Shown: positions 1-9,384 of the stretch, piece by piece | Layout of the letters: every line of letters starts with the position of its first letter | Numbering within the stretch: position 1 is the first letter of the stretch | The notes under the pieces: generated by a model | The model's input: the letters and a program-made list of their open reading frames with translations, nothing else | What the model was told of the DNA's origin: nothing | Databases searched by the model: none | Translations under genes and position numbers: made by a program | NCBI RefSeq assembly: GCF_003332885.2 | Contig: NZ_QOWJ01000001.1 | Location: forward strand, 930,001-994,000 | DNA from: Paracnuella aquatica | GTDB taxonomy: Bacteria; Bacteroidota; Bacteroidia; Chitinophagales; Chitinophagaceae | Length of the DNA: 64,000 bases | Direction of reading: 5' to 3'

Positions 1-3000
1 TGGTATCCTGCCCGGCAGTACGTACACACGATTCTGTTTGGATAAAAGTGGATAACCAACACAAGCTACCAATGTGGTATACGTTGTTTGCCGGCAACCG
101 ACCTGTTATGCGCGGCACCAGCGATACGTTGTTTTATATCGGCAAAACAAATACTGCAAAAACCTATTATTTATCGCTGCAGTTTGTTGCGGGCGACGAA
201 ACATTTACCAAAGAATATCCTATTCCGTTCCAGGACAAATTATTGCACCTGTCGGTGCAGCAACCGGATGTTGTTTACCCCGGACAACAAACAGAAATAG
301 CTATACAGGTTAGGGATGCAAAAGGAAATCCGGTTCCCAACGTTGATGTGACTGCTTACGCCTTTACACATAAATTCCAACACGTGCAGCCACCCCATGT
401 GCCTTATTTCGGCCGCTTGTCTGGGGCACGTTCGGGCCGAAACAGCATAACCCTTATGGATGGCAACCGGCCCGTCATGCAACAAAACCTGCAATGGGAA
501 AAATGGAGCCACGAACTGGCGCTGGACACAATCGAATACTATCGATTTTTATACCCCGATTCCATTTACTGCAACCACGAACCGGCGAAAGACAGCATCA
601 CCCAGATTGCGCCTTTTGTAGTGCAGGACGGCGCGTTGCAGCCTATTCACCTGTTGTATATCGACGAACAACCAGTGTTCTTTAGCAAGGCGCAACAGTT
701 GCAGCGTTATAGTTTTGCCGTGGCACCGGGCAAACATGCAATACGGATGCGCACTGCAAATAAGATCATCCATGTGGATAGCATTTGGGCAGAAAAAGGA
801 ATGAAAACTTTTTTCTCGATCAATGCAGATACAGCCAACAAATACGTGCGGATTGTAAAAGCACCGGATACACTTACCCGCCACGAACAAGACCTGTGGA
901 CCCGTTACATGATTTTGGTTGAAAGCAACTATGGCGAAAAGCCGGTTTATGTGCAACAGGGTGCTAAAACATTTTCGCTGAATATTGGAAAAGCAACAAA
1001 TAGACTTGGCGAAACACTGCAACTGGTTGGTCCACTGCTCCCGGGAGATGCAGCACTTGTGGCAAAAAATAATTTCCGCCAAAATTTCGATGTCGAAGGT
1101 GGCTTTCAGTACCGGATCAGGGAAGGTTTTGTGCGACAAAAATGGACCGGCAAAGAACTTTTTTCAAAACGCCTGCCGCATTACACGCCACCCGCCAATT
1201 TTAGCGACTATGTCTTGACGGAAAAAGAAATAGATACGCTTTGGCAACAATACCTCGATGACCGCAGTGCCAACAGTAATTTATTTTACAATCCACGTTT
1301 GCCAAAAGCCGGCAACGGCAAGCTGCAAATTGCGATCGCACCGGATAGTATGAAAGCGCCGTTCGCCATTAAAAACATCATTTTATTTCGTAACGATGAT
1401 CCCGATTTTATTCGAATTTACAGAGGTGCCGAAAGAAACCTTGGTCACCTGAAGCCGGGCCAATACCGGCTGATATTGCTGCTTCGTGGTGATGCTTATT
1501 TTATACAGGAGCACCTGCAGGTTGCCGCCGACGGCACCAATTTTTATACGATAGATGGCATTGCTCCAAAGGCCAAGGATAGCACTTCGATGCGCATTGC
1601 GGCCATCATCAACAATCGTGAGCTTGCCCGTATCATGGATGCAGCAGGAGATGCCAATGAAATTAAAGAAACTTTTCACGCTGTATATCTGGACAGCTCA
1701 CTATTAACACAGCGTGCCGAAGGGCGAGTGTTGGATGGTGCGCAAAACCCTATTGCTGGCGCCACTGTAGTAATCAAGGGTTCTCGTTTGGGCACCATAA
1801 CGGATTACGCGGGTTATTTCAGCTTACTTATACCCAAGAATGCAACACTGGTTGTTTCCGCAGTAGGATACACTTCTGCGGAGGTAAACGGGCAGGCAGA
1901 CTTTCTGGAGTTGAGCCTATTAACTGCCAGGCAATCGTTGGCGGAAGTAGTGGTAGTTGGCTATGGTATACAAAGGAAATCAAACGTAACCAGCTCGATA
2001 AGCGTAACAACTTTGGGCAATACCCTCTCCGGAAAGGTTGCCGGCATTAATATACGCGGATTAGCCTCGGCCGATGCTGCAAGCAAACCGCTAATCATCG
2101 TAGACGGCATGCCATTTAGTGGCAGCCTGGAAAATATTGATCCTGCAATAATTGCCAGCATGTCGGTGTTGAAAGATGCATCGGCAACGGCCATCTACGG
2201 TGCTGTAGCAGCGGGCGGTGTGCTCGTGATTACTACCAAAAAACAAGGCGATCAATCGGTAGCAACCGAAATGATGCAACAATATTCTCTTCGCAGCAAT
2301 TTTCGTGATTATGCGTACTGGCAGCCAAGGCTGGTAACTGATGCAACTGGGCGTGCAACATTTACTACCACCTTTCCCGATGACATTACCAGTTGGCGGG
2401 GTTTTGCCATCGCCATGGATGGCAAAAAAAGATCGGGTTTTACCGAATCAAGTGTCAAAGCATTTAAAGCGCTGAGCGGCACGCTTAATTTACCGCAATT
2501 CCTCATCTGGAACGACTCCGCCAATATTATTGCAAAAACACAACATTACCTGCCGGACAGCGTGCAACTGGTGCGCAGCTTTAGCGTGAACGACTCCGCA
2601 CCGACACAACAAAGCATCAAACTTAAAAGTGCATGGATCGACACCTTTGCAGTGGTTGCATCGCAGCAAGATTCCATTAAGTTTAAATACACCATACAAA
2701 AAGAAGACGGCTACTTTGATGGCGAAGAGCGGACCATTCCATTGATACGGCCGGGTACTTTGGAAGCCAAGGGAATGTTTGCGGCATTGGAAGGCGACAC
2801 TACTTTCACCCTTCAATTACCCGCAACAAATGGCCCGGTAAAACTATTTGCCGCATCCTCGCTCCTGCCTGTTATCCTTGATGAAACAGAACAAATTCGG
2901 AGGTATGAATACTATTGCAACGAGCAGTTGGCTTCCAAACTAAAAGCCTTGCTGGCGCAGAAAAAGATTGCTGGCTACCTCCATCAAACGTTTAATCGGG

Positions 3001-4193
3001 ATGGGGAGATTAATGAAATTATCAGCCGGCTAAACAAAGGGAAAACGGCAAACAAGCTTTGGGGCTGGTGGGGCAATAGCCAACCGGAATTTTGGATCAG
3101 CAGGCATGCCGTGGAAGCCTTACTGGAAGCGGAACAAATGGGCTTTAAGATCAACCTAATTAAACAATCGCTAACCGATCTCTTGGTATTACAAATGGCG
3201 ACAAGCAGGGGGATTGAAAAGCTGGATGGCCTGAGCATATTAAATGCGTTGCATGCTAAAATTGATTACGGCAAATACCTCGATGAGCTGCGAAAGGATT
3301 CAACACTGGATGATGGCTATACACGGTTGAGGCTAATCGAACTGGAACAAAAAGCCGGTTCGCAATTAAACATCGACAGCCTGCTGAAACAAAAGCAACG
3401 CACCATGATGGGCAACATTTACTGGGGCGACGAAGGCTATCGCTTTTTCAACAATTCCATTCAGCACACAATGCTGGTATATAAAATGTTGCGGCAAGCT
3501 GGTGGCTACGCAAAAGAGCTACAACAAATGCGCAACTATTTTCTGGAGCAACGCAGCAGCGGGCAATGGCGCAATACTTATGAGTCGTCGCTCATCATGG
3601 AAACGATTCTGCCCGACCTGCTGCACAACGATTCGTTGCCCCGCCCGGCAAGCTTAACGATTATGGGTAAAGACAATATCCAGGTTTCAACATTTCCTTT
3701 TGCAACCGAAATAAACAACAGCGATGCACTGACCGTACAAAAAACGGGTGACCTGCCGGTTTACTTCACGGCATACAGCCAACACTGGAACCGCCACCCA
3801 CAAAAAGTTGCCAGCGACTTTATAGTTACAACAGCATTTGCAAAAGACAGCGCCGCAGCACCAACGCTTAAAGCAGGCAACCCAGTTGATCTTGAAGTTA
3901 CAGTGACGGTGAAAGCCGATGCGGATTATGTAATGATAGAAGTGCCCATTCCTGCCGGTTGCAGCTACCGCGATAAGCCGCAATCCTGGCGCAACAACGA
4001 AGTGCACCGCGAGTATTTCAAGCACAAGGTGAGCATATTTTGTACGAAGCTAACCAAGGGCACATACACTTTTTCCATACCACTGCTTCCAAAATTTACC
4101 GGCAGCTATCAGCTCAACCCCGCCAAAGCGGAAATGATGTATTTCCCCATCTTTTACGGAAGAGAAGGTATGAAACGGGTTAGTATTGATTAA
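1..4193 (+). CDS. Alpha-2-macroglobulin-like protein with embedded TonB plug domain (5' partial)
   Basis: The reading frame is open to the left window edge (frame from base 3), so the GTG at 48 is not the true start and the N terminus with any signal peptide lies outside. Counting from base 48, the protein shows macroglobulin-type beta domains, a carboxypeptidase-regulatory-like domain at about 557-632, and a SusC-type TonB plug at about 632-735 (VVVVGYG, then VLKDASATAIYG and VLVITTKK). The alpha-2-macroglobulin core motif PDDITSWRGFAI follows at about 775. A CNEQ thioester motif has Cys near 957, then comes a helical thioester domain and a C-terminal receptor-binding-like sandwich. Bacterial macroglobulins trap proteases at the envelope. 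There is no 22-strand barrel after the plug, so it is not a transporter. The role of the plug is unknown, perhaps docking to an outer-membrane partner. Family call is fairly sure; function is inferred. Confidence 0.85.
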   Translation, partial: VSCPAVRTHDSVWIKVDNQHKLPMWYTLFAGNRPVMRGTSDTLFYIGKTNTAKTYYLSLQFVAGDETFTKEYPIPFQDKLLHLSVQQPDVVYPGQQTEIAIQVRDAKGNPVPNVDVTAYAFTHKFQHVQPPHVPYFGRLSGARSGRNSITLMDGNRPVMQQNLQWEKWSHELALDTIEYYRFLYPDSIYCNHEPAKDSITQIAPFVVQDGALQPIHLLYIDEQPVFFSKAQQLQRYSFAVAPGKHAIRMRTANKIIHVDSIWAEKGMKTFFSINADTANKYVRIVKAPDTLTRHEQDLWTRYMILVESNYGEKPVYVQQGAKTFSLNIGKATNRLGETLQLVGPLLPGDAALVAKNNFRQNFDVEGGFQYRIREGFVRQKWTGKELFSKRLPHYTPPANFSDYVLTEKEIDTLWQQYLDDRSANSNLFYNPRLPKAGNGKLQIAIAPDSMKAPFAIKNIILFRNDDPDFIRIYRGAERNLGHLKPGQYRLILLLRGDAYFIQEHLQVAADGTNFYTIDGIAPKAKDSTSMRIAAIINNRELARIMDAAGDANEIKETFHAVYLDSSLLTQRAEGRVLDGAQNPIAGATVVIKGSRLGTITDYAGYFSLLIPKNATLVVSAVGYTSAEVNGQADFLELSLLTARQSLAEVVVVGYGIQRKSNVTSSISVTTLGNTLSGKVAGINIRGLASADAASKPLIIVDGMPFSGSLENIDPAIIASMSVLKDASATAIYGAVAAGGVLVITTKKQGDQSVATEMMQQYSLRSNFRDYAYWQPRLVTDATGRATFTTTFPDDITSWRGFAIAMDGKKRSGFTESSVKAFKALSGTLNLPQFLIWNDSANIIAKTQHYLPDSVQLVRSFSVNDSAPTQQSIKLKSAWIDTFAVVASQQDSIKFKYTIQKEDGYFDGEERTIPLIRPGTLEAKGMFAALEGDTTFTLQLPATNGPVKLFAASSLLPVILDETEQIRRYEYYCNEQLASKLKALLAQKKIAGYLHQTFNRDGEINEIISRLNKGKTANKLWGWWGNSQPEFWISRHAVEALLEAEQMGFKINLIKQSLTDLLVLQMATSRGIEKLDGLSILNALHAKIDYGKYLDELRKDSTLDDGYTRLRLIELEQKAGSQLNIDSLLKQKQRTMMGNIYWGDEGYRFFNNSIQHTMLVYKMLRQAGGYAKELQQMRNYFLEQRSSGQWRNTYESSLIMETILPDLLHNDSLPRPASLTIMGKDNIQVSTFPFATEINNSDALTVQKTGDLPVYFTAYSQHWNRHPQKVASDFIVTTAFAKDSAAAPTLKAGNPVDLEVTVTVKADADYVMIEVPIPAGCSYRDKPQSWRNNEVHREYFKHKVSIFCTKLTKGTYTFSIPLLPKFTGSYQLNPAKAEMMYFPIFYGREGMKRVSID

Positions 4194-4213
4194 CATGAAA
4201 TATTATAAGCAAG

Positions 4214-4230
4214 AAAGGTCAGCCTTTTTT
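4214..4230 (+). terminator. Weak candidate terminator after the macroglobulin gene
   Basis: A five-base stem AAAGG/CCTTT with a TCAG loop is followed by further T residues, about 20 bases after the stop codon. It is short and therefore uncertain. Confidence 0.35.
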
Positions 4231-4312
4231 GTAGTCAACAACCTGTTCGACTAAACACTAACGCAATCCCTATAGCAATAAATTGATCATAGGCATTTAA
4301 ATCAATCGCCAA

Positions 4313-4726
4313 ATGGAATTTAAGGAAGAAGAGCACATATTAAATGCCGGTTCAATAATCGACCACTTCGGCTATTGGCCCACTTTTCATGATGCAGAAG
4401 TAATTTCTATTAGCTTTCAAAGAAATTTTAAAGACAGTAATTCCACCTTAGAATTTCAGCTGTATGCTTTTATAATGACCAGCAAAGTTAAAGGCAGGCA
4501 TTTTGAGCTCATCAAACATTGCCTTATTGACTTTGAGCTTGCTGATTTACATGATAATAGTATGGATGGCTTTAATCATCAGAATGCGCTTTCGCGGATT
4601 AACTTTTACCGTGAAGGCGACTTGCTTGTTTGCGAACTCTCTGCTGCTTATGGCGTTGACGCAAAGTTTACATCAAAGCATATTCGGGTAAAAAAGTTAA
4701 CACCGATTGCTTCGGGACACTTTTAG
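4313..4726 (+). CDS. Small uncharacterised protein with WPTFHDAEV motif
   Basis: A 137-residue protein starting at an ATG, with no signal peptide or membrane segment, so probably cytoplasmic. The N-terminal motif FGYWPTFHDAEVISI is followed by alternating strands and a charged C terminus. I associate this motif with small stand-alone proteins, some of which have been labelled immunity-protein-like, but I cannot name the family with confidence. No toxin or secretion gene is next to it. It stands alone, about 120 bases after the macroglobulin gene and convergent with the esterase operon. Codon use looks compatible with a real gene. Function unknown. Confidence 0.7.
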   Translation: MEFKEEEHILNAGSIIDHFGYWPTFHDAEVISISFQRNFKDSNSTLEFQLYAFIMTSKVKGRHFELIKHCLIDFELADLHDNSMDGFNHQNALSRINFYREGDLLVCELSAAYGVDAKFTSKHIRVKKLTPIASGHF

Positions 4727-4930
4727 TGCCGGTGATATACAACATGGATAAACTTGATTTAAAACACAATCTAAAGAAGTTCGCCGTTTTTCAAAACCTG
4801 TTAATCGCTTCTGGAATTATTTTAGACCAGTATTGACAGCGGCTGATGGCAGGCATATACTATACACTCCTTTGAACAATGCATATGCAAAGTCATTAAG
4901 CTATAACGCTGTTTCAACAAACTGTAATAA

Positions 4931-4973
4931 AAAAGCTTCAATTACTACCCATATAGCAGCAATTGAAGCTTTT
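4931..4973. terminator. Bidirectional terminator hairpin
   Basis: A perfect 13-base inverted repeat, AAAAGCTTCAATT and AATTGAAGCTTTT, encloses a 17-base loop. It lies 20 bases past the stop of the minus-strand esterase operon and faces the plus-strand gene ending at 4726. A/T runs at both ends suit termination from either side. Confidence 0.75.
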
Positions 4974-4992
4974 AAACGGATGCTGAATATAT

Positions 4993-6072
4993 CTACTTAA
5001 AAAACTCCTGCAACGTAGTAGCCAAAAACAACTTGCAGTTCATCCAGGTATGGCCGCCAGATACAATATCGCTGCGCAGCTTAATGCCTTTACCGGTAAA
5101 CATCGCAATGTTATTCTTTACGCTTTCATACAAAAAATCATCGGTGCCTACATGAATCGTAAACAGCTTTAATTGCTTGTTGATCTGGTCGGCGTTGGGC
5201 GCATAGCTGGCACCAAAGTTCCGGCCGAATTCTTCGGTTTGCGTAAAAGGTGCATAAGACGCTACATAAGCAAACTTTGCCGTATTGGTCAGGCCAATGT
5301 TCAGAGTTTGGCCACCTCCAACAGAAAAGCCTGCAATGCCGCGGTTACGGCTGTCAGTTAGTACGGGATAATTAGCTTCAATAAAGGGGATCACATCGTT
5401 CAGCACGTCTTTGGTAAAGTCGGGCATGGGTGCCGGCCGTACATTACCATACGGCATTACAATGATCATGGGCAGCGCTTTGCCTTGTGCAATGAGGTTG
5501 TCGGCAATAAAGTTGGCGTTACCCACTTTTGTCCAGGTTTCTTCCGTGTCCGATCCGCCATGAATGAGGTACAGCACCGGGTACTTTTTAGCGCCATTTG
5601 GATTGAAGCCCGGCGGCGTGTACACCAGCATTTGCCGCGTGGTGCCCAACGTACCCGATTTATAATACCGGTACGTTACTTTTCCATGCGGCACGGCCTG
5701 CAACGAATGCACCAGCGGCGTGCTGCCGGGAATGTTGACAATGCTGCGCTTAAAACGTTCGTTGGCGAAAATGTATTTATTGTTTGGGTCGGCGGTTTGC
5801 ACGCTGTCCACCACAAAAGCATACGGGTAAATATCAGGCTTGATTGGGCCAACGGTGATGCTCCATACACCGGCCGTGTCCTTTGTCATGGGCAGGCCTG
5901 CCTGCAGAAACTCGCCGGTAAGCGTCACCTTTTGTGCGTTCCGCGAAAAGTATTTAAACGTAACCGTATTATCGGCATGCACATCAGGCGATGAAATAGA
6001 AGGCGGCCGCTGCGCCATGCCGCTAATGCCCGCCAACAACAGCGCACAAGCAATATATAATGAGCGTTTCAT
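4993..6072 (-). CDS. CE1-type esterase with N-terminal CBM48/E-set domain (copy 1)
   Basis: Secreted esterase, 359 residues from the ATG at 6072; the frame extends two codons upstream to a TTG that I do not favour. A signal peptide ends near MAQ (about 21). An E-set/CBM48-like domain at about 30-110 contains the VWSITVGPIKPDIYPYAF stretch. An alpha/beta-hydrolase of the esterase-D/CE1 type follows (YPVLYLIHGGSDTEE). Predicted triad: Ser250 in GFSVGG, Asp311 or Asp312 in GTDDF, and His341 in GGHTW. Related Bacteroidota enzymes remove ferulate or acetate from arabinoxylan side chains. It is the last of four tandem esterase genes, 14 bases after its closest paralogue, and is followed by a terminator. 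Exact acyl specificity cannot be read from the sequence. Confidence 0.9.
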   Translation of the reverse strand: MKRSLYIACALLLAGISGMAQRPPSISSPDVHADNTVTFKYFSRNAQKVTLTGEFLQAGLPMTKDTAGVWSITVGPIKPDIYPYAFVVDSVQTADPNNKYIFANERFKRSIVNIPGSTPLVHSLQAVPHGKVTYRYYKSGTLGTTRQMLVYTPPGFNPNGAKKYPVLYLIHGGSDTEETWTKVGNANFIADNLIAQGKALPMIIVMPYGNVRPAPMPDFTKDVLNDVIPFIEANYPVLTDSRNRGIAGFSVGGGQTLNIGLTNTAKFAYVASYAPFTQTEEFGRNFGASYAPNADQINKQLKLFTIHVGTDDFLYESVKNNIAMFTGKGIKLRSDIVSGGHTWMNCKLFLATTLQEFFK

Positions 6073-6086
6073 GTACAAGTATTTGT

Positions 6087-7250
6087 TTATTTAAAAAGCA
6101 GGGGAACGGTATTGGCCACGTAGGTCTTTACGTTCATCCAAGTATGGCCACCACCGGTGATCATGCTCTTGTAAGCGATCTTTTTTCCTGTGAGGTAGTT
6201 CAGGAAACCGGCAGTGTCATTGTACAAAAAGTCTTCGGTGCCCACGCCTACCCAAAACAGCTTCAACTGTTTGTTGGTTTGATCGGGGTTGGCCACAATC
6301 GATTGAAAGCTGTTGTCCATTTCCGAAGGCGGCAGGTAAGCGCTGTAGCAGCAGATCCAGGCAAACTTGTCCATGTTCCAAAACGCGGTGCGCAGCGTTT
6401 GCCCGCCACCTCTCGAAAAACCGCCAATGGCGCGGCTTTCGCGGCTCGGGATTGTGCGGTACGCTTTGTCGACGTAGGGAATTACATTTTTGGTGAGGTC
6501 GTCGGCAAAATTGCGCATCCGTGCCATTGCATCTGCACTTTCGCGGCCCATCGGGTCGGCGGGCTTTGATCCGCCTTTTTGCTCCGCGATCCTTGCTTCT
6601 ACGTTGCCATAGGGCATCACCACAATCATGGGTTTTGCTTTGCCTTCGGCAATCAGGTTGTCCAATATCAAATTGGTGCGGCCCACTTTAAAAAACGTTT
6701 CCTCAGTATCAGTAGTGCCGCTAATGAGGTAAAACACCGGGTATTTGGCAGCAGCATTTTTATCATATCCCGGTGGCGTGTACACCATGAGCGAACCAAT
6801 AGTGCCCTGTGCCGATGGATAGTATTCGTAGCTCACCGAACCGTGCGGCACGTCGCGCATTGCATGTACCAACGGCGTAAAACCAGGAACATCCACGAGG
6901 CTTGCTTTAAAACGTTCATTGGGGAAAAAATCAACGTTGGCCGGGTCCATTACGCTTACGCCGTCTACGATAAAATTATACGGGTAAATATCCGGCACCA
7001 CCGGGCCCACCGTTACACTCCAAATGCCGATGCTGTCCTTTTTCATTTGCACATTGTTGGCGCCAAACTGGCCGCCAGCGAGGCGCACATCTTTGGCACC
7101 GGGTGCCAGGTAACTAAACGTAACTTTTTTATCGGGCAACACCCGCGGCGATACCACGAAAGGCCCGCGTGGCGGCTGCGCCAGCGCAACAGCACACAAG
7201 CAAAGGGCTACAGGTGTGAGCAATAGTTGAAAGATCTTAGAAAAATGCAT
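6087..7250 (-). CDS. CE1-type esterase with N-terminal CBM48/E-set domain (copy 2)
   Basis: 387 residues with signal peptide (cleavage near ALAQ, about 25), E-set domain (about 30-115) and CE1-like hydrolase domain. Predicted triad: Ser279 in GFSRGG, Asp340 in GTEDF, His369 in GGHTW. Compared with its neighbours it has a longer insertion at about 218-245 rich in Gly, Ala and Met. The usual HG after the third strand is replaced by SG (FYLISGTTD where the others have LIHGG or LLHGT), which may alter the oxyanion region. It sits 37 bases after copy 3 and 14 bases before copy 1, so the three are almost certainly cotranscribed. Probably an arabinoxylan feruloyl or acetyl esterase; specificity may differ from its sisters. 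Confidence 0.9.
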   Translation of the reverse strand: MHFSKIFQLLLTPVALCLCAVALAQPPRGPFVVSPRVLPDKKVTFSYLAPGAKDVRLAGGQFGANNVQMKKDSIGIWSVTVGPVVPDIYPYNFIVDGVSVMDPANVDFFPNERFKASLVDVPGFTPLVHAMRDVPHGSVSYEYYPSAQGTIGSLMVYTPPGYDKNAAAKYPVFYLISGTTDTEETFFKVGRTNLILDNLIAEGKAKPMIVVMPYGNVEARIAEQKGGSKPADPMGRESADAMARMRNFADDLTKNVIPYVDKAYRTIPSRESRAIGGFSRGGGQTLRTAFWNMDKFAWICCYSAYLPPSEMDNSFQSIVANPDQTNKQLKLFWVGVGTEDFLYNDTAGFLNYLTGKKIAYKSMITGGGHTWMNVKTYVANTVPLLFK

Positions 7251-7287
7251 GTTCGTTTGTATTGAAAAATCAGTGGTTGCAGTGGGG

Positions 7288-8421
7288 TTATTTGAAAAGC
7301 TTTTGCGCCAGTGTAGAGAGGTATAGTTTACAGTTCATCCATGTATGGCCGCCGTCTGAAATAAGCGTTTCGTGTTTAATGCCTTTATCGTTCAGCAGCT
7401 TGAGGTAATCGGTAATCACGGGATACAACATATCATCGCGGCCCACACCAATCCAAAACAATTTCAAGCGCTGGTTGGTGGTGCTGGAGTTAGCAAATGC
7501 AACGGCATTGTTGCGGTCGAATTCTTCTTTCAACATACCCGGTGCAAATCCGCCCACCCAGCGAAACAGGTCGGGGTTGTTGAGGCCTAAAAAAAGTGAA
7601 GTGCCGCCACCGCCGGAAAAGCCGGTGATTGCGCGGTTGTTGTTATCGGCTTTTACGCGGTAATTCGATTCTACAAAGGGAATCAACAGATCCAAGAAAT
7701 CTTTTTTGATCTCCTGCAGGTTATCCCAGTTGCGCAGGCTGCCGGATGTTTTGCTAATTTTCGGGTATGCCCTACCGTAAGGCATCACCACGACCATCGG
7801 CACCGCCTTGCCTTGTGCAATCAGGTTGTCTAAAATAATATTGGCGCGGCCCACTTTGGTCCATGTTTCTTCCGTATCGGTGGTGCCATGCAGCAGGTAC
7901 AACACCGGGTATTTTTTCGAGGTCTCTTTTTCATAACCCGGCGGTGTGTAAATCACCACGGGGCGCGGGCCCAGTTCCGACGAATTGTAGTAGCGGTACG
8001 ATACGGTGCCATGCGGCACATTTTGCAATGTGTGCACCAGCGGTGTGCTACCGGTAATTTCTACAATGCTGCTTTGAAATCCTTCATTCGGAAAAATGGC
8101 GCTGTTCTTTGGGTCGGCTACCGACACGCCATCTACGATAAAATTGTACGGGTACATATCGGGCTTGGCTGGTCCCAGCGTTACACTCCACACGCCATCG
8201 GCATCTTTGGTCATTGGCGCTGCACCCTGGTGAAACTGCGTGCTGAGTTTTACTTCTTTTGCCGCAGGCGCATAAAATTTGAATACGACGCTGTTGTCGG
8301 GGTTAACTTGTGGCGAGTTGAACTGCGGGACCCGCTGTGGCTGGGCATGTGCTATAACAGCCATGCACATCATTGCTGCGCCAAGTTGCAGCCCTTTGAT
8401 TAGTGAAAGTTTCATATTCAT
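7288..8421 (-). CDS. CE1-type esterase with N-terminal CBM48/E-set domain (copy 3)
   Basis: 377 residues; an ATG two codons downstream is an equally possible start. Signal peptide ends near AHAQ (27). The E-set domain spans about 35-125 and the hydrolase domain about 145-377. Predicted triad: Ser269 in GFSGGGG, Asp329 or Asp330 in GRDDM, His359 in GGHTW. The segment DTEETWTKVGRANIILDNLI is nearly the same as in copy 1, showing recent shared ancestry. Lies 54 bases after the acetyl-esterase gene in the same operon. Expected to act outside the cytoplasm on esterified xylan side chains. Confidence 0.9.
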   Translation of the reverse strand: MNMKLSLIKGLQLGAAMMCMAVIAHAQPQRVPQFNSPQVNPDNSVVFKFYAPAAKEVKLSTQFHQGAAPMTKDADGVWSVTLGPAKPDMYPYNFIVDGVSVADPKNSAIFPNEGFQSSIVEITGSTPLVHTLQNVPHGTVSYRYYNSSELGPRPVVIYTPPGYEKETSKKYPVLYLLHGTTDTEETWTKVGRANIILDNLIAQGKAVPMVVVMPYGRAYPKISKTSGSLRNWDNLQEIKKDFLDLLIPFVESNYRVKADNNNRAITGFSGGGGTSLFLGLNNPDLFRWVGGFAPGMLKEEFDRNNAVAFANSSTTNQRLKLFWIGVGRDDMLYPVITDYLKLLNDKGIKHETLISDGGHTWMNCKLYLSTLAQKLFK

Positions 8422-8475
8422 CTGGTTTGCATCACCCTTTTTGCAAAGGGCTTCGTTAGTAAAAAAATGAAAGGA

Positions 8476-9384
8476 CTATTGCAGCCATTTGTTTTTTTTC
8501 ATCCACAGCAGCAGCGGGTCCATCCAATCGGGCTGGCGGAAAATAAAACCATGACCACCCTTTTCGTAAATATGCATTTCCACCGGCACTTTATTGCGGC
8601 GCAAGCTTTCGTAGTAAGCAATAGCATTGCCTACATCTACAGTGCGGTCATCGGTGGTGTGAGTAATGTATGCCGGCGGAGTATTGGGTGTTACCTGCAA
8701 CTCGTTCGAATATTCGGCGATCAATTCTTTAGACGGCGTTTTGCCCAACAGGCTGCTTCGCGAATCGCGGTGGGTTAGGCTGTCGCTCATGCTGATCACC
8801 GGGTACACCACCACCTGGAAATCGGGGCGCAGGTTGGTGTTGGCCTTATTGTCAATAACGGGTTTTGCAAAATGCGTAGCTGCTGTCGATGCCAAGTGCC
8901 CGCCTGCCGAAAAGCCCACGATGCCCACTTTATTCACATCCACGCCCCACTTCGATGCATTTTCCCGCACATACTTGATGGCCTGTTGTGCGTCCTGCAG
9001 CGGACCGATGCTTTTATTTTGCATGATGGAATCATCGGGCAGGCGGTACTTGAGGACAAATGCCGCAATGCCCGCTTTTGCAAACTGCTTTGCATTGCCA
9101 ATGCCTTCACCCTGGTACACCACCACGCCGTAGCCGCCGCCCGGAACAATCACCACCGCGGTGCCGGTTGCTTTATCTTTTTCGGGTAAATAAATTTCCA
9201 GCGTAGGCTGCGTGACATTCCGGAACATACCCTGTGCAAAGCTTTCCGTTTTACCCGATTGCTTTGCATTGGGTACCGCACCGTTATAAATCGGCACTAC
9301 TTCCTGTGCACTAACAACGGAAGAACAAAGCAGGAAAAAAGCGACACTGACTTTCTTTAGAGTAATGTTTCTATATGGCTTCAT
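8476..9384 (-). CDS. Secreted alpha/beta hydrolase, probable acetylxylan esterase
   Basis: 302 residues with a signal peptide ending near VSAQ (about 27). It belongs to the small alpha/beta-hydrolase group with an oxyanion PGGGY motif, nucleophile Ser in GFSAGGH, acid Asp in TTDDRTV and His in GGHGF. Such proteins in Bacteroidota xylan loci are usually acetylxylan or bifunctional acetyl/feruloyl esterases, often mislabelled as xylanase. It is the first gene of the four-gene esterase operon (8476 to 4993) and has no CBM48-like domain, unlike the three following. The upstream gap of 308 bases suggests it may have its own promoter. The family is clear; the acyl group removed is inferred from context. 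Confidence 0.88.
   Translation of the reverse strand: MKPYRNITLKKVSVAFFLLCSSVVSAQEVVPIYNGAVPNAKQSGKTESFAQGMFRNVTQPTLEIYLPEKDKATGTAVVIVPGGGYGVVVYQGEGIGNAKQFAKAGIAAFVLKYRLPDDSIMQNKSIGPLQDAQQAIKYVRENASKWGVDVNKVGIVGFSAGGHLASTAATHFAKPVIDNKANTNLRPDFQVVVYPVISMSDSLTHRDSRSSLLGKTPSKELIAEYSNELQVTPNTPPAYITHTTDDRTVDVGNAIAYYESLRRNKVPVEMHIYEKGGHGFIFRQPDWMDPLLLWMKKNKWLQ

Noticed and set aside
48-4193. Idea that the first gene is a broken SusC gene because of its plug domain
   Set aside because: The frame is continuous, with macroglobulin motifs on both sides and a CNEQ thioester, so it is an intact fusion rather than a damaged transporter.
4744-4836. Thirty-codon frame after the small WPTFHDAEV gene
   Set aside because: Too short, no family similarity and no start or promoter signals; likely chance.
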